Origin: Dentipellis sp. KUC8613
Lineage: Eukaryota; Basidiomycota; Agaricomycetes; Russulales; Hericiaceae
Direction: 5' to 3'
Length of the DNA: 64,000 bases
Assembly (NCBI GenBank): GCA_002286715.1
Contig: NSJX01000006.1
Coordinates: forward strand, 62,001 to 126,000
Shown here piece by piece: positions 11,199 through 23,574 of this stretch. The translations under genes and the position numbers were made by a program. Every line of letters starts with the position of its first letter. Positions within the stretch are counted from its first letter, which is position 1. The notes beneath the pieces were generated by a model that made no database searches, had not been told where the DNA came from, and was given only the letters and a program-made list of their open reading frames with translations.

Positions 11199-12236
11199 AT
11201 GGTCGTCGCACACCCGGAACCTAGCACGTCGGCCTCTGCGCCCGCGAAAAAGAACCGCCGCAAGATGTCGAAAAAGAAGGTCGCACGGACGGCAGAGGAT
11301 CACGATGAAGACATGCACTCAGACAACGAGCAGGGGGAGCCATCGGCGCAGAAGGCGGCCGATGGAGATGACGATGAGCTCATGATTGAGGACGACGAGC
11401 GCGTGCTGCCGCCCCAAACTGCCGCACCCTCCTTCGCACCCGCCCCAGCTTCTGCGATCAATTCTGCCCAAAAATCGGAGACACGACGTATACCCATCCC
11501 CCCGCACCGCATGACGCCGCTCAAGAAGGACTGGGTGAATATCTTTGGACCGTTGACGGAGATGCTGGGGCTGCAGGTGCGGATGAACGTGCAGAGAAAA
11601 TGCATCGAGATCCGAGTAAGTACCCCTGCTCATCTGCCCCGTTTATATACTCAATTGCGTGCGAATGAAGACTTCAAAACATGTCAAAGAAGTCGGTGCG
11701 CTCCAGAAGGGTGCCGATTTCTGCAAGGCGTACGCGCTCGGGTTTGATGTCAATGTGCGTTACCTTACCGTTTTCTTTGACTCGTATTCAATGCCAAATG
11801 TCGACATGTAGGATGCCATCGCCCTCCTCCGACTAGACGACCTCTACCTCGACTCCTTCGAAATCAAAGACGTCAAAACACTCCATGGTGATCATCTCTC
11901 CAGAGCAATCGGTTTGTACTCCCCCCCACCCCAATCATACTACTCACTCATCCTCGGCTCCGCAGGTCGTATCGCCGGCCAAGACGGCAAGACAAAATTC
12001 ACCATCGAAAACGCCAGCCGCACCCGCATCATCCTTGCTGATACGTAAGTACTTAGATACATATCGCCATCTTCGCATGCTAACGTCCAACCAGAAAAAT
12101 CCACATCCTCGGCTCCTTCCAAAACATCAAGATCGCGCGCGACGCTATCGTCTCGCTTATCCTGGGGTCGCCCCCCGGCAAAGTCTACGCCGGCCTGCGC
12201 ACCGTCAGCAGCCGCATGCGGCAGAGGGCCTTGTAA
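11199..12236 (+). CDS. PNO1: Pno1/Dim2, KH-domain 40S ribosome assembly factor
   Basis: Partner of Nob1 is an RNA-binding factor needed for 18S rRNA dimethylation and pre-40S maturation in nucleolus and cytoplasm. Exons 11199-11615, 11671-11754, 11812-11911, 11966-12044 and 12095-12236 give 273 residues. The N-terminus is basic then acidic and disordered ([25 protein letters not shown]). The conserved core starts at [19 protein letters not shown] and runs through [35 protein letters not shown] and the KH domain [19 protein letters not shown]...[17 protein letters not shown]. It ends [16 protein letters not shown], as in other eukaryotes. Length is in the family range. Confidence 0.95.
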
Positions 12237-12667
12237 TTTACTTACTTCGTCCTGGTCCTGTATTGATTTCTGTTGTTTGTTGTATGGATCTCGCTGGAGT
12301 CACGCATGACTCGTTCTACACCTTGCTTCGACTATGTTTGACTATCTACCAAACTAGTGATAGAGGCCTAGGGACGAATCAATGGTATAATATTCTCCTA
12401 TAAACCCGTGGTATATGCATACAAATCCGAAAGTGACAAAAAAAAACAGCACGCAATCATAATCGTATAGCGATGATAGTGAGGAAAGTGTAAGTAGGTT
12501 AGGATGGGGGTCCTGCGTGCGATGCATAGTAGTGGATCATGTATGCAGAATGAGCGAGTGCATCGATAGAGATGTCCACGCACACAGTGCGGTTGTCAGC
12601 AATTGGGAGGTCAAAGAAAGGATGCAACATGGTGCACGATGGGGGCTGTATGTGTATGCTCGCTCGA
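12237..12667. other. Intergenic between convergent genes PNO1 and copper radical oxidase
   Basis: No gene is supported. It contains A-rich 3' flanking sequence near 12438-12447. Terminator regions of both genes are expected here. Confidence 0.6.
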
Positions 12668-15134
12668 TCACTCGGAGCCGTCGTCTTCTTTCTTGCCTTT
12701 CGATTCCTCGTACTGGTCCACATCCGAGTTCTTCAGCAAGCTGCGAAAACAAACGGCCCTCAGTTTCCCCACAACAATGCTCGAGTGAAATTTGAACCCA
12801 CTTTTCGAGCGCCCCATCATCGACTGGCGGACTCTGGCCATTTCCAACCATGATCTTCACGCCAACGCTGGGCACACCATCAGCGACGACATATATCCAC
12901 CCCGGGCCCGGGGGGTACACATTCCCGTTCGGCGGGCCCGTCACGGTGAGAGTCTGCTTGTCGTCAGAGAGCGAAGCCACCAGGTATACAAGCCGGGTAT
13001 TAGCATGGACCGCATGCGTCACATAGCCAAGGTCCATCAAGCTGACTGCAAATCCAACCTCAGGTCAGATCATCCCCGCGCAACACAGACGTGAACGCCC
13101 ACCTTTAATGCCACCCTGCGACGCCGACGCAGGCAGCTTAACCTGCAGCTGTACGCTCTCCCCAAAATCCACCTTCGGCGGCGTATTCGAGATAACAGGC
13201 CGCTCCGCAGCCATATACGGCGGCTTGAGCCACTCGACGCGGTACTCCGTGCCATACATCACCTCGCTGCGGTCCAAATTCGGATTGCTCCCCGCAACCA
13301 TGACGTCCCCATTCGGCGTGAGCGTCGCGACCGAGTGATACAGCCGCGGGATGCTGCTCTGCGCATTATCCATGCCCGTCCGCGACCAGCGCTGCCCGGC
13401 CTGCTGTGCAGGACTATACAGCACGGGCGCGAAAACCGGGTTGTCTGCGTTCGACGCGCCGACCTGGTCCTTCACGTTGCCGTAGCCCGAGATGCCCGTG
13501 CTCCCGCCGTTGATGACGACGACGTCGCCCGTGGGGAGGAGGACGGCGTCCGGCATGACGCGCGCCTCGGGCATCTGCTCGACCTGCCAGCCGGCGTTAA
13601 TTCCGTCGTCGGTGAGGACCATGCGGGAGCACTGCGACGACGCGGGGTCCTGCGAGGAGAGTTCCCAGCTGGCCTTCGTGTCGTCCACGGCGGAGCCGCC
13701 GCAGAGCATGATTTCCGGGGTGTAGTTGTTGTCCGGGGAGAGCGGCAGGAGGAGCGCGGTGCCCGTCATGGGATATGTGACCCGCACGCCGTTCGGGATC
13801 TGCGGGAGCCTGCGCTCGGTGTTGGACTGCCAGTCGTAGATCATCGCGTCGCGGTTCGCGGCGACGAACACCTTGCCATCCGGGAGGGCGAACGCGATCG
13901 GGAACAGGTTCGAGTTGAGCGTGTCCTTGAGGAACTGAGAGTCGATGGCCATCCCGTTCGAGCCGGCGATGTTTTTCGGCGGGAAGTACTCGATGGTGGG
14001 ATTGTTCGTCGTGTCGTTGTTCATCCACCCGCCCTTCTTCGCGCCGCCGATGATCATCGCGCTGCCGTCCGAGATCCTGAGCACAGTATTGTACCAGCGC
14101 GGGCTCGCCATCCGTATGCGGTCGTGGTTCTCGTAGATATCACAGCCGTCCACATCCTCTGCATCGCATGGCTCTAGTATGCGCACCGCCTGCAGGCCAT
14201 CGACGTCGCCAAAGTCCGCCGCAGCGGTATTATCCTGCACGACGGGGTTTCCGCCGACGTTGATCATGGTGCCGTTGCCGAGGAACGTGCCGCCGGCGCA
14301 GAACGAGTTGGACTGCACGTGGAGCGGCTTCACGGCGTGCGTGTTGAGGTTGTAGAGCGCACCCCAGGCGGGGTGCCCGTCGATCGTGAGCGGGTTGTGC
14401 TCGACCTTGTCCATGATGAGCGCGTGCGAGGGCGAGATGATCGCGAGCTGCATGGCGTGCACGCCGGTCGTGCCCTGCTGGCTCAGCGTCCACTGCGGGC
14501 CATTCTGCGCCGGAACAGACTCAATCAGGTTCTGGCCCACCGGCCGGGACGACGGGATTGTGTTCACAGATTTCGGCCTGTCGTGGTCCAGAGGGTAGAC
14601 AGTGGGCTCCGAGCCCTTAGTCACGACGAACGCATCCAGATCGAGCACAGTGCCAGTCGCGCGCCGGTTCTTGTTGCCAGAGTTCACGATCTTGATCGTG
14701 TGCTTCCCGTACGGCAGCCCAAAGCTCCAGAAGATGCGCTGCTGCTTGCGCGCGACGCTGCCGTACGCGTCGACCTTGTCGACGAGCTGGCCGTCGACAA
14801 AGACATGCGCGACGCCGTGGCGCTTGTCCGTGTTGCCGAACCACTCGATGCCGGTGCCGGTGAACGTGAACGAGACGGACGCCTTCGCGCGCGTGGTCGA
14901 CTTGAGCGAGTGCCCGACGTAGCCGCTAGAGTACGAGTCCGTCCATTTCCCAGAGTAGTGCACGAACGGCGACGACGAGTCGTAGCTCTTCGCGCCCGGC
15001 GCGACGTAGTACGGCGTGAACGCGGTCGGCGTGCGCGAGCCCGCGGGCGTGTGGCCGTTCCATGCCGACTCCCGAGCGAGAGCGCCAGCGAGGAGACCGA
15101 GCAGAAGGAGCGACTGCGAGCAAGGAAAGATCAT
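12668..15134 (-). CDS. Secreted copper radical oxidase (glyoxal oxidase-like) with extra N-terminal module
   Basis: This is an H2O2-producing enzyme of the galactose/glyoxal oxidase family used by wood- and litter-decay fungi. I take the start at ATG 15134, which gives signal peptide SQSLLLLGLLAGALA; the frame continues 55 codons upstream but that leader looks like 5' UTR. Residues about 80-170 form an added beta-sandwich-like module (SFTFTGTGIEWFGN, HVFVDGQLVDKV). The catalytic part follows: Cys279 (NSFCAGGTFLGNGTM) and Tyr348 (SPRWYNT) would form the thioether cofactor, and Tyr599-His600 (IPRLYHSV) and His688 (GYVTHAVH) are copper ligands. The C-terminal DUF1929-type domain ends in a hydrophilic tail, VDQYEESKGKKEDDGSE. 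Introns are seen near 13105-13050 and 12810-12743. All catalytic residues are present. Confidence 0.9.
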
Positions 15135-15375
15135 AGAGAACAGGGCTGCAAACGGGCCCGGGGAAGGGTGGTCAACGCGTGCGGAGACAAAGTAGACGAG
15201 GAGAAACGAAAGAAAAGACAAGCAAGTGCAACAAACCCGCGAGAGCACGAACTCGAACGCGACGCGCCGGCCACACGTGACGCGTTCAGGAAGCAACACG
15301 CCCGTCTCCGCTGGTTGTACTCGTAGTGTACACGCAAAATCGGTGAGATCTGCTCTAATGACACATGCCGTGCGG

Positions 15376-17412
15376 TCAACTGCTCTTCCACGTATTATGC
15401 AACCCTATGGTATCATCAGCACCATTCGTCGGCCCCCCGTTGCCCGCGACCTGCGCGTGCAGGCCGTTCGGCTCCCGCGCCGCGCCGCCGCCCTTGCCCT
15501 CCAAGGCGCCCATGCCGCCGGTCAGGACCTTACCCTTCACGTTGTCCGCCCGCAGCTGCTCTAGGTGGTCCAGGTACTGGCTGTCGACGCCGCCCGTGAC
15601 GTACTCGCCCGTGAAGACGGAGCAGTCGAAGGCCTTGATCGACGGGTTCAGCTGGCGCACGGACGAGATGAGGTCTTCCATCGTCTGGAAGATGACGAGG
15701 TCGGCGCCGATGGCCTCTGCGACCTGGGCGGTCGTCTTGTTGTGTGCGACAAGCTCCTTCCGCGAGGGCATGTCGATACCGTAGACATTGGGGAAACTGA
15801 GCAGATTATAAGTAGATGCTAGCTCGCGATGGAGCGGCGGACTTACCGGATGGGGGGAGCACAGCTCGCGACGATGACCTTTTTCGCACCAACATCCTTC
15901 GCCATCTGGATGATCTCTTTTGATGTCGTACCGCGTACGATCGAGTCTGCAAAAACTTATCAAGTATCTGAAAATGTCTGGTCCCTGAATGATACATACC
16001 ATCGACTAAAAGTACATTTTTGTTCGCAAATTCTAGTGCCATGGCATTAAGCTTGCGCCTGACATTCTTTCTCCTATAACCCAAGTATCAGCATCCATCA
16101 ATCCACCGGCAGCCGCTAAACGCACCTCATCTGCTGGCCAGGCATGATAAACGTCCGGCCAACATAGCGATTCTTAATAAATCCTTCACGGTACGGCAGG
16201 TTCAGCTTTTGCGCCAGATTGAGCGCCGCGACGCGAGACGTGTCAGGCACGGGGATCACGACGTCCACAGACAGATTCTGCTCCGCGAGGACGCGCTTCA
16301 CCTCCTCCGCGAGCGCGTCTCCCATCGCCATGCGGCTCCGGTACACGCTGACGCCATCGAGGACAGAATCGGGCCGCGCAAAGTAGACGTATTCGAAGAT
16401 GTCGGGCGCGAAGGTCGCCGGGGCGGATACCTGGCGCCGGGACACCGACGTCCGGGTGATGATGACCGCCTCGCCTGCGAAGAAGCCATTCAGTCTATCG
16501 CCCTCACACGAGCACGCGAAAAAGCCGCCGCACCAGGCTTCACGTCCTCCCAGTCACCGAAGCCGCTCGCGTCCGCGACGACGCTCTCGCTCGCGAACAG
16601 CCAGTCCTTGCCCGCGCCCGCCTTGCGCGAGGCCATCCCGAGCGGGCGGATGCCGTTCGGGTCCCTGAACGCGATGATGCCGAAGCCGGCGAGCATGGCC
16701 GTGCACGCGTACGCGCCCTTGCACTGGGCCATGACGCCCTCGATGGCGGTGAAGATGTCCTCCTCGTTGATGCGGAACTTGCCCGTCTTCTGCAGGTTGT
16801 CCGCGAAGATGTTCAGCAGCAGCTCCGAGTCGGACGACGTGTTGATGTGCCGGTGCGCCTCCGCGTCGAGGAAGTGCAGCAGCGGCGCCGTGTTGATCAG
16901 GTTCCCGTTCTGCGAATCAGGCCCGGCGTCGTGATCAGCATCGGCGTCCATTTAGAAGGAACGAGGAAGGCTACGCACATGCGCGAACACGATGCCATAC
17001 GGGGAGTTGACGTAGAACGGCTGCGCCTCCGCATGGTTCGAGCTGCCCGCCGTCGGGTACCGGACTGTCGCGCATCCACCCATCAACAACTCCATCACAC
17101 ACACCCCCGAACGCAGCACACTCACCGTGGCCCACGCCCATCGAGCCGACCAAGCGCGAGACCGCATTGGCGTCAAACACATCGCGGACCATCCCGTTCG
17201 CCTTGCACTGGTAGAAGCGGCCCTTGGGCCCGCACGTCACGATCCCGCACGCATCCTGGCCGCGGTGCTGCAGCAGCGACAGGGCCTCGCAGATCTCGGG
17301 CGCCGCATCCGCGCTCGCGTCGTACAGCAGGAGTCCGCAAACGCCACACACTGCGAGGCACAGAAGCGGTCAGTGGGGAGAAGGCGGGGCATGCGGATCG
17401 CGGCGACTCACT
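15376..17412 (-). CDS. ADE4: Amidophosphoribosyltransferase (start codon split by an intron)
   Basis: This enzyme catalyses the first committed step of de novo purine synthesis: PRPP plus glutamine give phosphoribosylamine. The reading frame [11 protein letters not shown] has no ATG in its own exon. The genomic bases before TGTGTGGC are a CAG acceptor (17351-17353), and the A at 17412 precedes a GTGAGT donor at 17411, so splicing the 61-nt intron 17351-17411 creates A|TG. Cys2 is the N-terminal glutaminase nucleophile. [38 protein letters not shown] and [10 protein letters not shown] follow. The PRPP loop [13 protein letters not shown] is restored across an intron near 15950-16005. The stop is at 15376. 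Six or more short introns interrupt the gene. The tail [11 protein letters not shown] is low-complexity. Confidence 0.93.
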
Positions 17413-18117
17413 CGTGTACAGATAAATGAGTTGCTATAAGGATAAATGGTCTATGGAAGGAGCACCTGCGCGGACGGCGGGGCAGGGGCGTGCAGTCTAC
17501 GGTGAATCTATGGAGACAAACGTGCGTAGAGCGACGGCCTTTTGTTATTGAAAGACATTTCAGTCGGGCTCAAAGCCGAAATTATTTTCTTAGCGCTGCC
17601 CGGAACGGCTCATCGTCATCTCATCGCGTTCTCCGATCTCGCCCAATCACGGTCCCGTAAGTACCTGCCCCAAGAGGCAACAGATAACGGAGTCCGCCGG
17701 ACCGCCGGCAGGCTGCGCACGGCACGCATCATCTTCGCGTGTAGTCTTTCCCCACAATATTTGCAGTTCATTCTCGTTCTCAATTTCGCACACACAAAAG
17801 TACACAGAATACAACGCGGTTGAGCGCGTCTTTATTCCGAGGGCTGCAGTACGACTATACAGAAGGGTGCGAGCAGCGACAGCGACTAATCCAAACATTA
17901 GTGGTAACGGGGAATCAGCAAGTGCGAGGTGTGTGGGTGTGCGTGCGTGTAGGTGAGGAGGTTAGTGGGAACCAGCTCTAGGTGGTTGCTAGGTACTAGT
18001 GGTGGTGTGCGAACGTGATGCAGAAGGTAATAAAAATAATGTGGAAGGATGAACTTCCAATGCGTGCAGTTGAGGCAAAGAGTGTTGAACGACAACAGCT
18101 AGGAACCGACGATACAT
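17413..18117. other. Intergenic, ADE4 promoter and SAM2 3' flank
   Basis: No gene is supported in this 705-bp interval. The ADE4 5' UTR and promoter lie at the left and the SAM2 3' UTR at the right. No ATG occurs on the minus strand from 17412 to about 17540, consistent with the split ADE4 start. Confidence 0.6.
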
Positions 18118-19667
18118 CTAGAGGATGAGCTTCTTGGGCTTCTCCCAGTTGTAGTCAGGGTTGCCTGTCATGACAGATTAGCACACGGTCATAAGACGTG
18201 AATGAAGACGCATGTACGTACCGAAGTGGCCGTAAGACGCAGTCTTGCGGTAGATGGGCTTTTGCAGGTCGAGCTGCTTGACTAATGTAACATAATATGC
18301 CTCAATCAGAAATAGACTTCTGTCAGGGCACACACGTGAACATACCGATGACACCAGGTCGCAGGTCCCAGTTCTTGCGGATGATCTCGACGAGCTCCTC
18401 GTCGGTCTTCTTGCTGGTGCCGTAGGTGTCGACGTAGATTGACAGCGGCTCAGCAACACCGATAGCGTACGAGAGCTGCACGAGGATGCGGCGGGCAAGT
18501 CCAGCGTGCACGAGCGACTTGGCTGCATTTGGGATGAGATAAGGTTCGACATCAGAATAGAAACAGGCACTGACCAATCCAGCGCGCAGTGTACGCGGCA
18601 GAGCGGTCGACCTTGGAGAAGTCCTTGCCAGAGAAGGCACCTCCACCGTGCGCACCCCAGCCTCCGTACGTGTCGACGATGATCTTGCGGCCGGTGAGAC
18701 CAGCGTCGCCCTGGGGGCCGCCGATAACGAAGCGGCCAGAGGGCTGAATCTAAAGTCCGAGAACGACACGCTGAGCACGCAATCACCCTCGTATGTGTGA
18801 AAAAGGCAACTTACGTGGTAGATGGTCCTGTCATCAAGGAGGTTCGGGGGGATGACCTTCTTGATGATCTTTTCCAGGATCTCCTTGCGGAGCTCCTCCG
18901 TCGAGATCTCCTCAGCGTGCTGCGTGGAGATGACAATCGTGTCCACACGGAGCGGGATGGTGGCACCGCCGTCCTTCTTGTACTCGATGGTGACCTGGGT
19001 CTTCGAGTCGGGGCGCAGCCAGGGGAGGACGCCGGTCCTGCGCGCAACAGCCATCGCGGCGTTGAGCTTGTGCGCAAGGACGATGGTGAGGGGCATGAGC
19101 TCCTCCGTCTCGTCCGTCGCATAGCCGAACATGATGCCCTGGTCGCCGGCACCGTGGTCCTCGAGATTGCCGTGGTCGAGGCCCTGCGCGATGTCGGGCG
19201 ACTGCTGCTCGATGGCGACGAGGATGTTGCAGGTCTTGTAGTCGAAGCCCTTGGACGAGTCGTCGTAGCCGATGTCCTTGATGGCGTTGCGGATGACCTT
19301 CTGGTAGTCGATGTTCGCCTTGGTCGAGATCTCGCCGAAGACCATGATCATGCCCGTCTTGGAGGCGGTCTCGCAGGCGACCTTGGAGAAGGGGTCCTGC
19401 TCGAGGCAGGCATCGAGCTGCGGAGCAAATGCGCAGAAAATGCTCAGTCGGCTGTCCCACGTCCGTATGCTACTCGAGAACACTCACGATAGCGTCGGAG
19501 ACCTGGTCACAGATCTTATCTGGGACACGAGGAACGAGCGTTCAGGACAGATGTCGAACAGCCTATACAGGACGGTGCTCACCAGGGTGACCCTCGCCAA
19601 CGGACTCGGACGTGAAGAGGAAGTGGCCGGGCGCAAGGGCGGCGTGGGCGGAACCGTTGGCAGACAT
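18118..19667 (-). CDS. SAM2: S-adenosylmethionine synthetase
   Basis: It makes SAM from methionine and ATP in the cytosol. The start at ATG 19667 gives [20 protein letters not shown], then [19 protein letters not shown], the ATP-binding motif, spliced across the intron between 19585 and 19522. [21 protein letters not shown], the [16 protein letters not shown] loop, [20 protein letters not shown] and the phosphate-binding [19 protein letters not shown] are all intact. Exons end with [14 protein letters not shown] and TAG at 18118. At least seven introns of about 50-65 nt are needed. It supplies the methyl donor used by the three LaeA-like methyltransferases in this window, but there is no sign of co-regulation. 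Confidence 0.96.
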
Positions 19668-20010
19668 GGTGGGTGGGGAGTGTGGGGATGGGAGGAGGAG
19701 GGAGGGAGAGATGGATGGGACAGAGGAAGACGTTGCTTAAATATTTTGCGCGTCAAACGAGCATACCATTGGCTGCTTATCTCAGCGGCATATCACGCCA
19801 TCCGCCCGCGAAGTCTCTTCAATTCAGACCGTGTGCACAAGTCCCCCCAAGCGTCCACCTGCAGGCAAAGGCGTGGCAAATGCAGTCATCATACATCTCT
19901 CCAGTCCGTTATGGCGTACATCCATCAATACACCGTAAGCATCATCCACTAGAATATCAAAATCGTCCGCGGCGCACACAATCCAGCCTCAAGTATCCAC
20001 GCAGTCGCGC
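19668..20010. other. Intergenic, SAM2 promoter and myotubularin 3' flank
   Basis: This is a 343-bp spacer between two minus-strand genes. An ATATTTAAG-like TATA element is seen on the minus strand near 19737-19745, about 70 bp upstream of the SAM2 ATG. Confidence 0.5.
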
Positions 20011-23000
20011 TTACGACCACAAACCGACGCCCAGCGGGTCCGCAGCGCCCTGTGAGGGCGGAGGCGAGGGCGGCTTTGGCGGCGGTACCTCCTTCGGTTG
20101 CGCGGCTGTCGTGCTCGGAGATGCCACGACGTCGAATGGACTCGTGGGCCCAGTCGTACTTGGCGCACGCCACGACGTCGGCTGCGCGACCGCCGGATCC
20201 GGCGGGAGCCCACTGTCCCTCGCATCCGAGCCCAATCCGCCGAAGAGCTCGCCCAGAGGATTGGAAGTCGCGCGCGGCGTCGACATCGACGCGAACGGCT
20301 CCTTCGACCGCGTCGTGTTCCACGGGTTGTCCAGCATCACCGACGGCACGTTGTCGTGATGCCGCGACGTGGTCGCCCACGGGTTCGTCGAGGAGCCGAT
20401 GGAGTACGTGCTCGAGCGCGCCGCAGGCTGCAATGTAGCTTCCGTCGCCGAAGTGTCTCCCCCGGTGGCAGAGGTTCCCCACACTGCAAGCTCGTCTCGA
20501 CTGCGAAGCTCGCCCCCTTTCTCCGATAAACCCGATGGTTCTGATGCACCGACGCTGAGCCCGCGGAAATCCTTCGTTACGCCATCATATGCGCCTTGCA
20601 CAGCAGAGAAGGCGGCGCTCGCGTTGGAGGAGAGTTTGCCCCAGACCGACCTCACGCCAACGCCACCCGTCGACAGCAAGTCGCCCATGGCTGGCCGAGG
20701 AGTGGTTTGGCGTGAACGTTGAGGCGATACCGGGGAAAGTGGAGACAGTGTGCGCTGCGCGCCTGGAGCGGGACTGGTACGACGCGTGGATTCGATGCTC
20801 AGGGCGTCACTTGACACAGATGCCGAGAGAGACGCTGGCGCTGTGGGGGACGGGGAGGCAGTGGGAGACGGGGGCAAAGGCGAGGAGCGCGGTGTCCCAG
20901 GGCGCAACAGCGCCGAGTCCTCCCCGGCAAGTTCCACAGGCCCGACCAGCTCCACAGCCTGCGTCGGCGCAGGCGCGGGGGCCAGGAAGCGGCCGTTCAT
21001 CTCCTCGTCGCTCTTTCCGTAGAGCTCGTTCCAGAAGCGCACATCTCGCGGATTCGGGAAGAGCACACCTTGGTCTGCCTTGGGCAGTCTGCTCGCGGGA
21101 TCGTCCAGCTCCGGCCTGTACGACGCATTGAGATACGCAGATCGTCTGGGCTCCGAGTTCATGTAGTCCCATACCGCGACGGTGCGCTCGCACGGCGGTG
21201 GGTCCCCCGTTCTTCGATCGCGCTCGTTATTGAACAAGAACGTGCCAAACTGACACGAGTAGAGGTGGTAATGAAGGTCCCGGAGGAACTTCTCGTTGAA
21301 CTCGAAGCGATCGGGGAACTGGCGCTGGATGTTGCGCACGGCCTCGAGGAATTGGTGGAAGACGGGGCTTGTCTCTTTAATGTGATGGTTCGAAGCAAAG
21401 CGGTTCTGGACGGACGCGAAGAACGCCTGGGCTGCTTCGGCGCCACCTCCGGACCCCGATCCTTCAACGGGTGCGAGGAAGAACTTTTCCGAGGACAGGT
21501 GGCCGCAGCGGTCGAGGAATTTGTGGCCAAAGCTGACCCAGTCCTTCTCGATGAGGATCTGAAAACCGCGGATTGTGCGGTAGAACGGGTCCAGGCAGAG
21601 CTGGGATATCGCTGAGAGCTGCGACGTGCGATCCCACCCGTCTGAGCAATGGATGAGGACATGTGACGAGTTTACATGAACGTTCCGAACAATGATTGCG
21701 GTGCCTTCTAGTATGGCGACGAGGTGTCGAAGCCAGCCCGAGCGCCGCAATGCCTGCCTGTCAACGGGCAGGACCGCCGAGCTGGTTCCGGGGACATCAC
21801 GAGTGACAGTAGCAGACAGGACCTCCGTTTCCTGAAGCGCCTCGATGACCTTTGCCAGAGATTCGCGCATGGTATGAATATGATCGATGCCGAGATAAGC
21901 TTTCTTGCAGTCCCTGTAGTGATCCATGTTCTCAGTGCCGGCACCCTTTGCCGTATTGGCTACGGCATTGGTTGTGGGCCGGGCGTCGACGATAAGATTC
22001 GTGGCAGTCGCTCCAAAGACGGGGGCTGTAGCTGCGCGCGTATCAGGGGAATAGTGCGACTGGAAGATCGCTTCTACGAGCTTTTCGTCCTGTATGGACC
22101 GCGCGTTTGTCAATCCGACCATCGGCTGGCTCGACCGCGTGATGCTGCCCTACACATTGCGAGGTCAACCCCGATCTGTGACAGACGACGGTGCACCTAC
22201 ATAGTTGGCCCAGTGCAGATAAGTCAAAGCGGGGATGCGCCCCTTGCTTCGATACTTTACGGCATACTGCAAAGTCGTGTCGCTTATTCGGGTCGGCACG
22301 ACCATGCGTGCTGGGTAGGTGGTGCAGAACTATGTGATGCAGAAGCACTGTTACATATGAATACCGTTGGACGCGTTGGAACCATGCAGCGTACCGAATA
22401 GTCCTTATTGATATCGGTGAACCGCCAAGCCTTCGAGCGCGTACCGACACCCATGCGCCCGAATTCCTCTCGGGGGGAATACAACGACCATCCGTTATTT
22501 GACTCAAGAGGTGGATTTGGGGTATAGAAGAACGCGTACAGCTGGGTCACAGAGACTGCAGTTCCGGATACGTCCTGAGCGCCTTTCGTGAATCAGATAT
22601 AGTCAGATTGGACGTACTAGCCACCGTCAGCTCCTTGATGCTCTCGAATACGTCGGCCGCGTCAGAGTCCTTCGGGAAAGAAAGAGAGAATGTTTCGAAT
22701 GTGCGGCACCGGAAGGTGATAGGACATTGGCCGCTCAAAGTCTGCGGCAGGCGTGTCACTAGAGCTATCAAGGGATAGGGTACCTGTAGCACATACATGA
22801 CAAGGACAGATTAATACGAGCACAGCGGCGTAGGTAACGGACAACTTGCCCACATCTCCGTCTCGGCATTGTCATCGTAGGAGAAAATGAGGTGATGTGC
22901 GGTCAGATGAAGGGTACCGGGATAAGTCTTGCTTGACTTGCTACATAGGACATTGGACACCTGGACGTTTGCTGAGCGGATTGATTCAATTTTCGGAATA

Positions 23001-23033
23001 GAGGCGTACCTTTGTGACACGTATCGAGTCCAT
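20011..23033 (-). CDS. YMR1: Myotubularin-type phosphoinositide 3-phosphatase
   Basis: It dephosphorylates PI3P and PI(3,5)P2 on endosomal and vacuolar membranes. An N-terminal GRAM/PH-like region (GTLHLTAHHLIFSYDD, TFETFSLSFPKDSDAADVFE) is followed by the myotubularin-specific LYAFFYTPNPPLESNNGWSL. The catalytic loop is HCSDGWDRTSQLSA, with the Cys and Arg of CX5R near 21645-21620. The remaining phosphatase domain runs to DVRFWNELYGKSDEEMNGRF. About 300 residues of Ser/Pro/Thr-rich low complexity follow, ending DPLGVGLWS. The start is probably ATG 23033 (MDSI...), but the first donor is ambiguous: GTACGC gives a frame that does not join, while GTGTCA does. The large exon 22122-20011 holds the catalytic part. 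Confidence 0.88.
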
Positions 23034-23549
23034 GCTCGTCTAAGAAGCAGCCGTCGGACTAGGATAAAGTGGTGTTGAGGCCGGAGGATATGGACTTGGG
23101 CGCGTCAGTGGCTGCCGCGGCGGCTTTGTCGACTTGTTTGCGCGTATATATCACTTTCCTTATCGGGACGCGCCCTGACGACGCGGACGTTCAACTCAGC
23201 CGATGCTTTCCTTCCTTTCCCTTCAAACCTTCTCCGACCTCTAGCCCACGCCAATACCCACTGGTCCTCATCTTTTCAGTTATGCTGCCTTTGATATTAC
23301 ACGGCCTCGGAGGAATGCTTTCGCCTATCTCCAGCCAAGCATCTCCCATGGTCTCATGAGATATCCAGGTTACGTCGACCGCCGGCGTCTCTCCAATTCT
23401 CTGGATAAGCAAGAGCACCCTCTTTGTTGGCGAACTGTTCTCCGTTCCACGTGTCTGGAAAAGGTACATCTGCGAACCCAACATCCTAACGAGCGGCAGC
23501 CACATGGAACTATTCCTTTGCTCCTGGGGCCTGAAATGATCAATTGACT
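23034..23549. other. Intergenic, myotubularin promoter
   Basis: No coding signal is supported. This is the upstream region of the minus-strand myotubularin gene up to the left end of the TIR element. Confidence 0.5.
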
Positions 23550-23574
23550 GGATGACTTCCCGTAACGATTTAGA
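23550..23574 (+). repeat. Left terminal inverted repeat
   Basis: The 25 bp begin GGATGACTTCCCG. They match the right repeat without a mismatch. Confidence 0.85.

Noticed and set aside
13335..14177. 280-codon plus-strand open frame, and 14319-15326 (335 codons)
   Set aside because: Both are antisense to the copper radical oxidase, Arg/Val-rich as expected of the complement of high-GC3 coding sequence, and have no domains.
15135..15299. 55-residue N-terminal extension of the copper radical oxidase
   Set aside because: A standard signal peptide begins at the internal Met (15134). The upstream part would place it behind a Cys/Phe-rich leader atypical of the family and is more likely 5' UTR.
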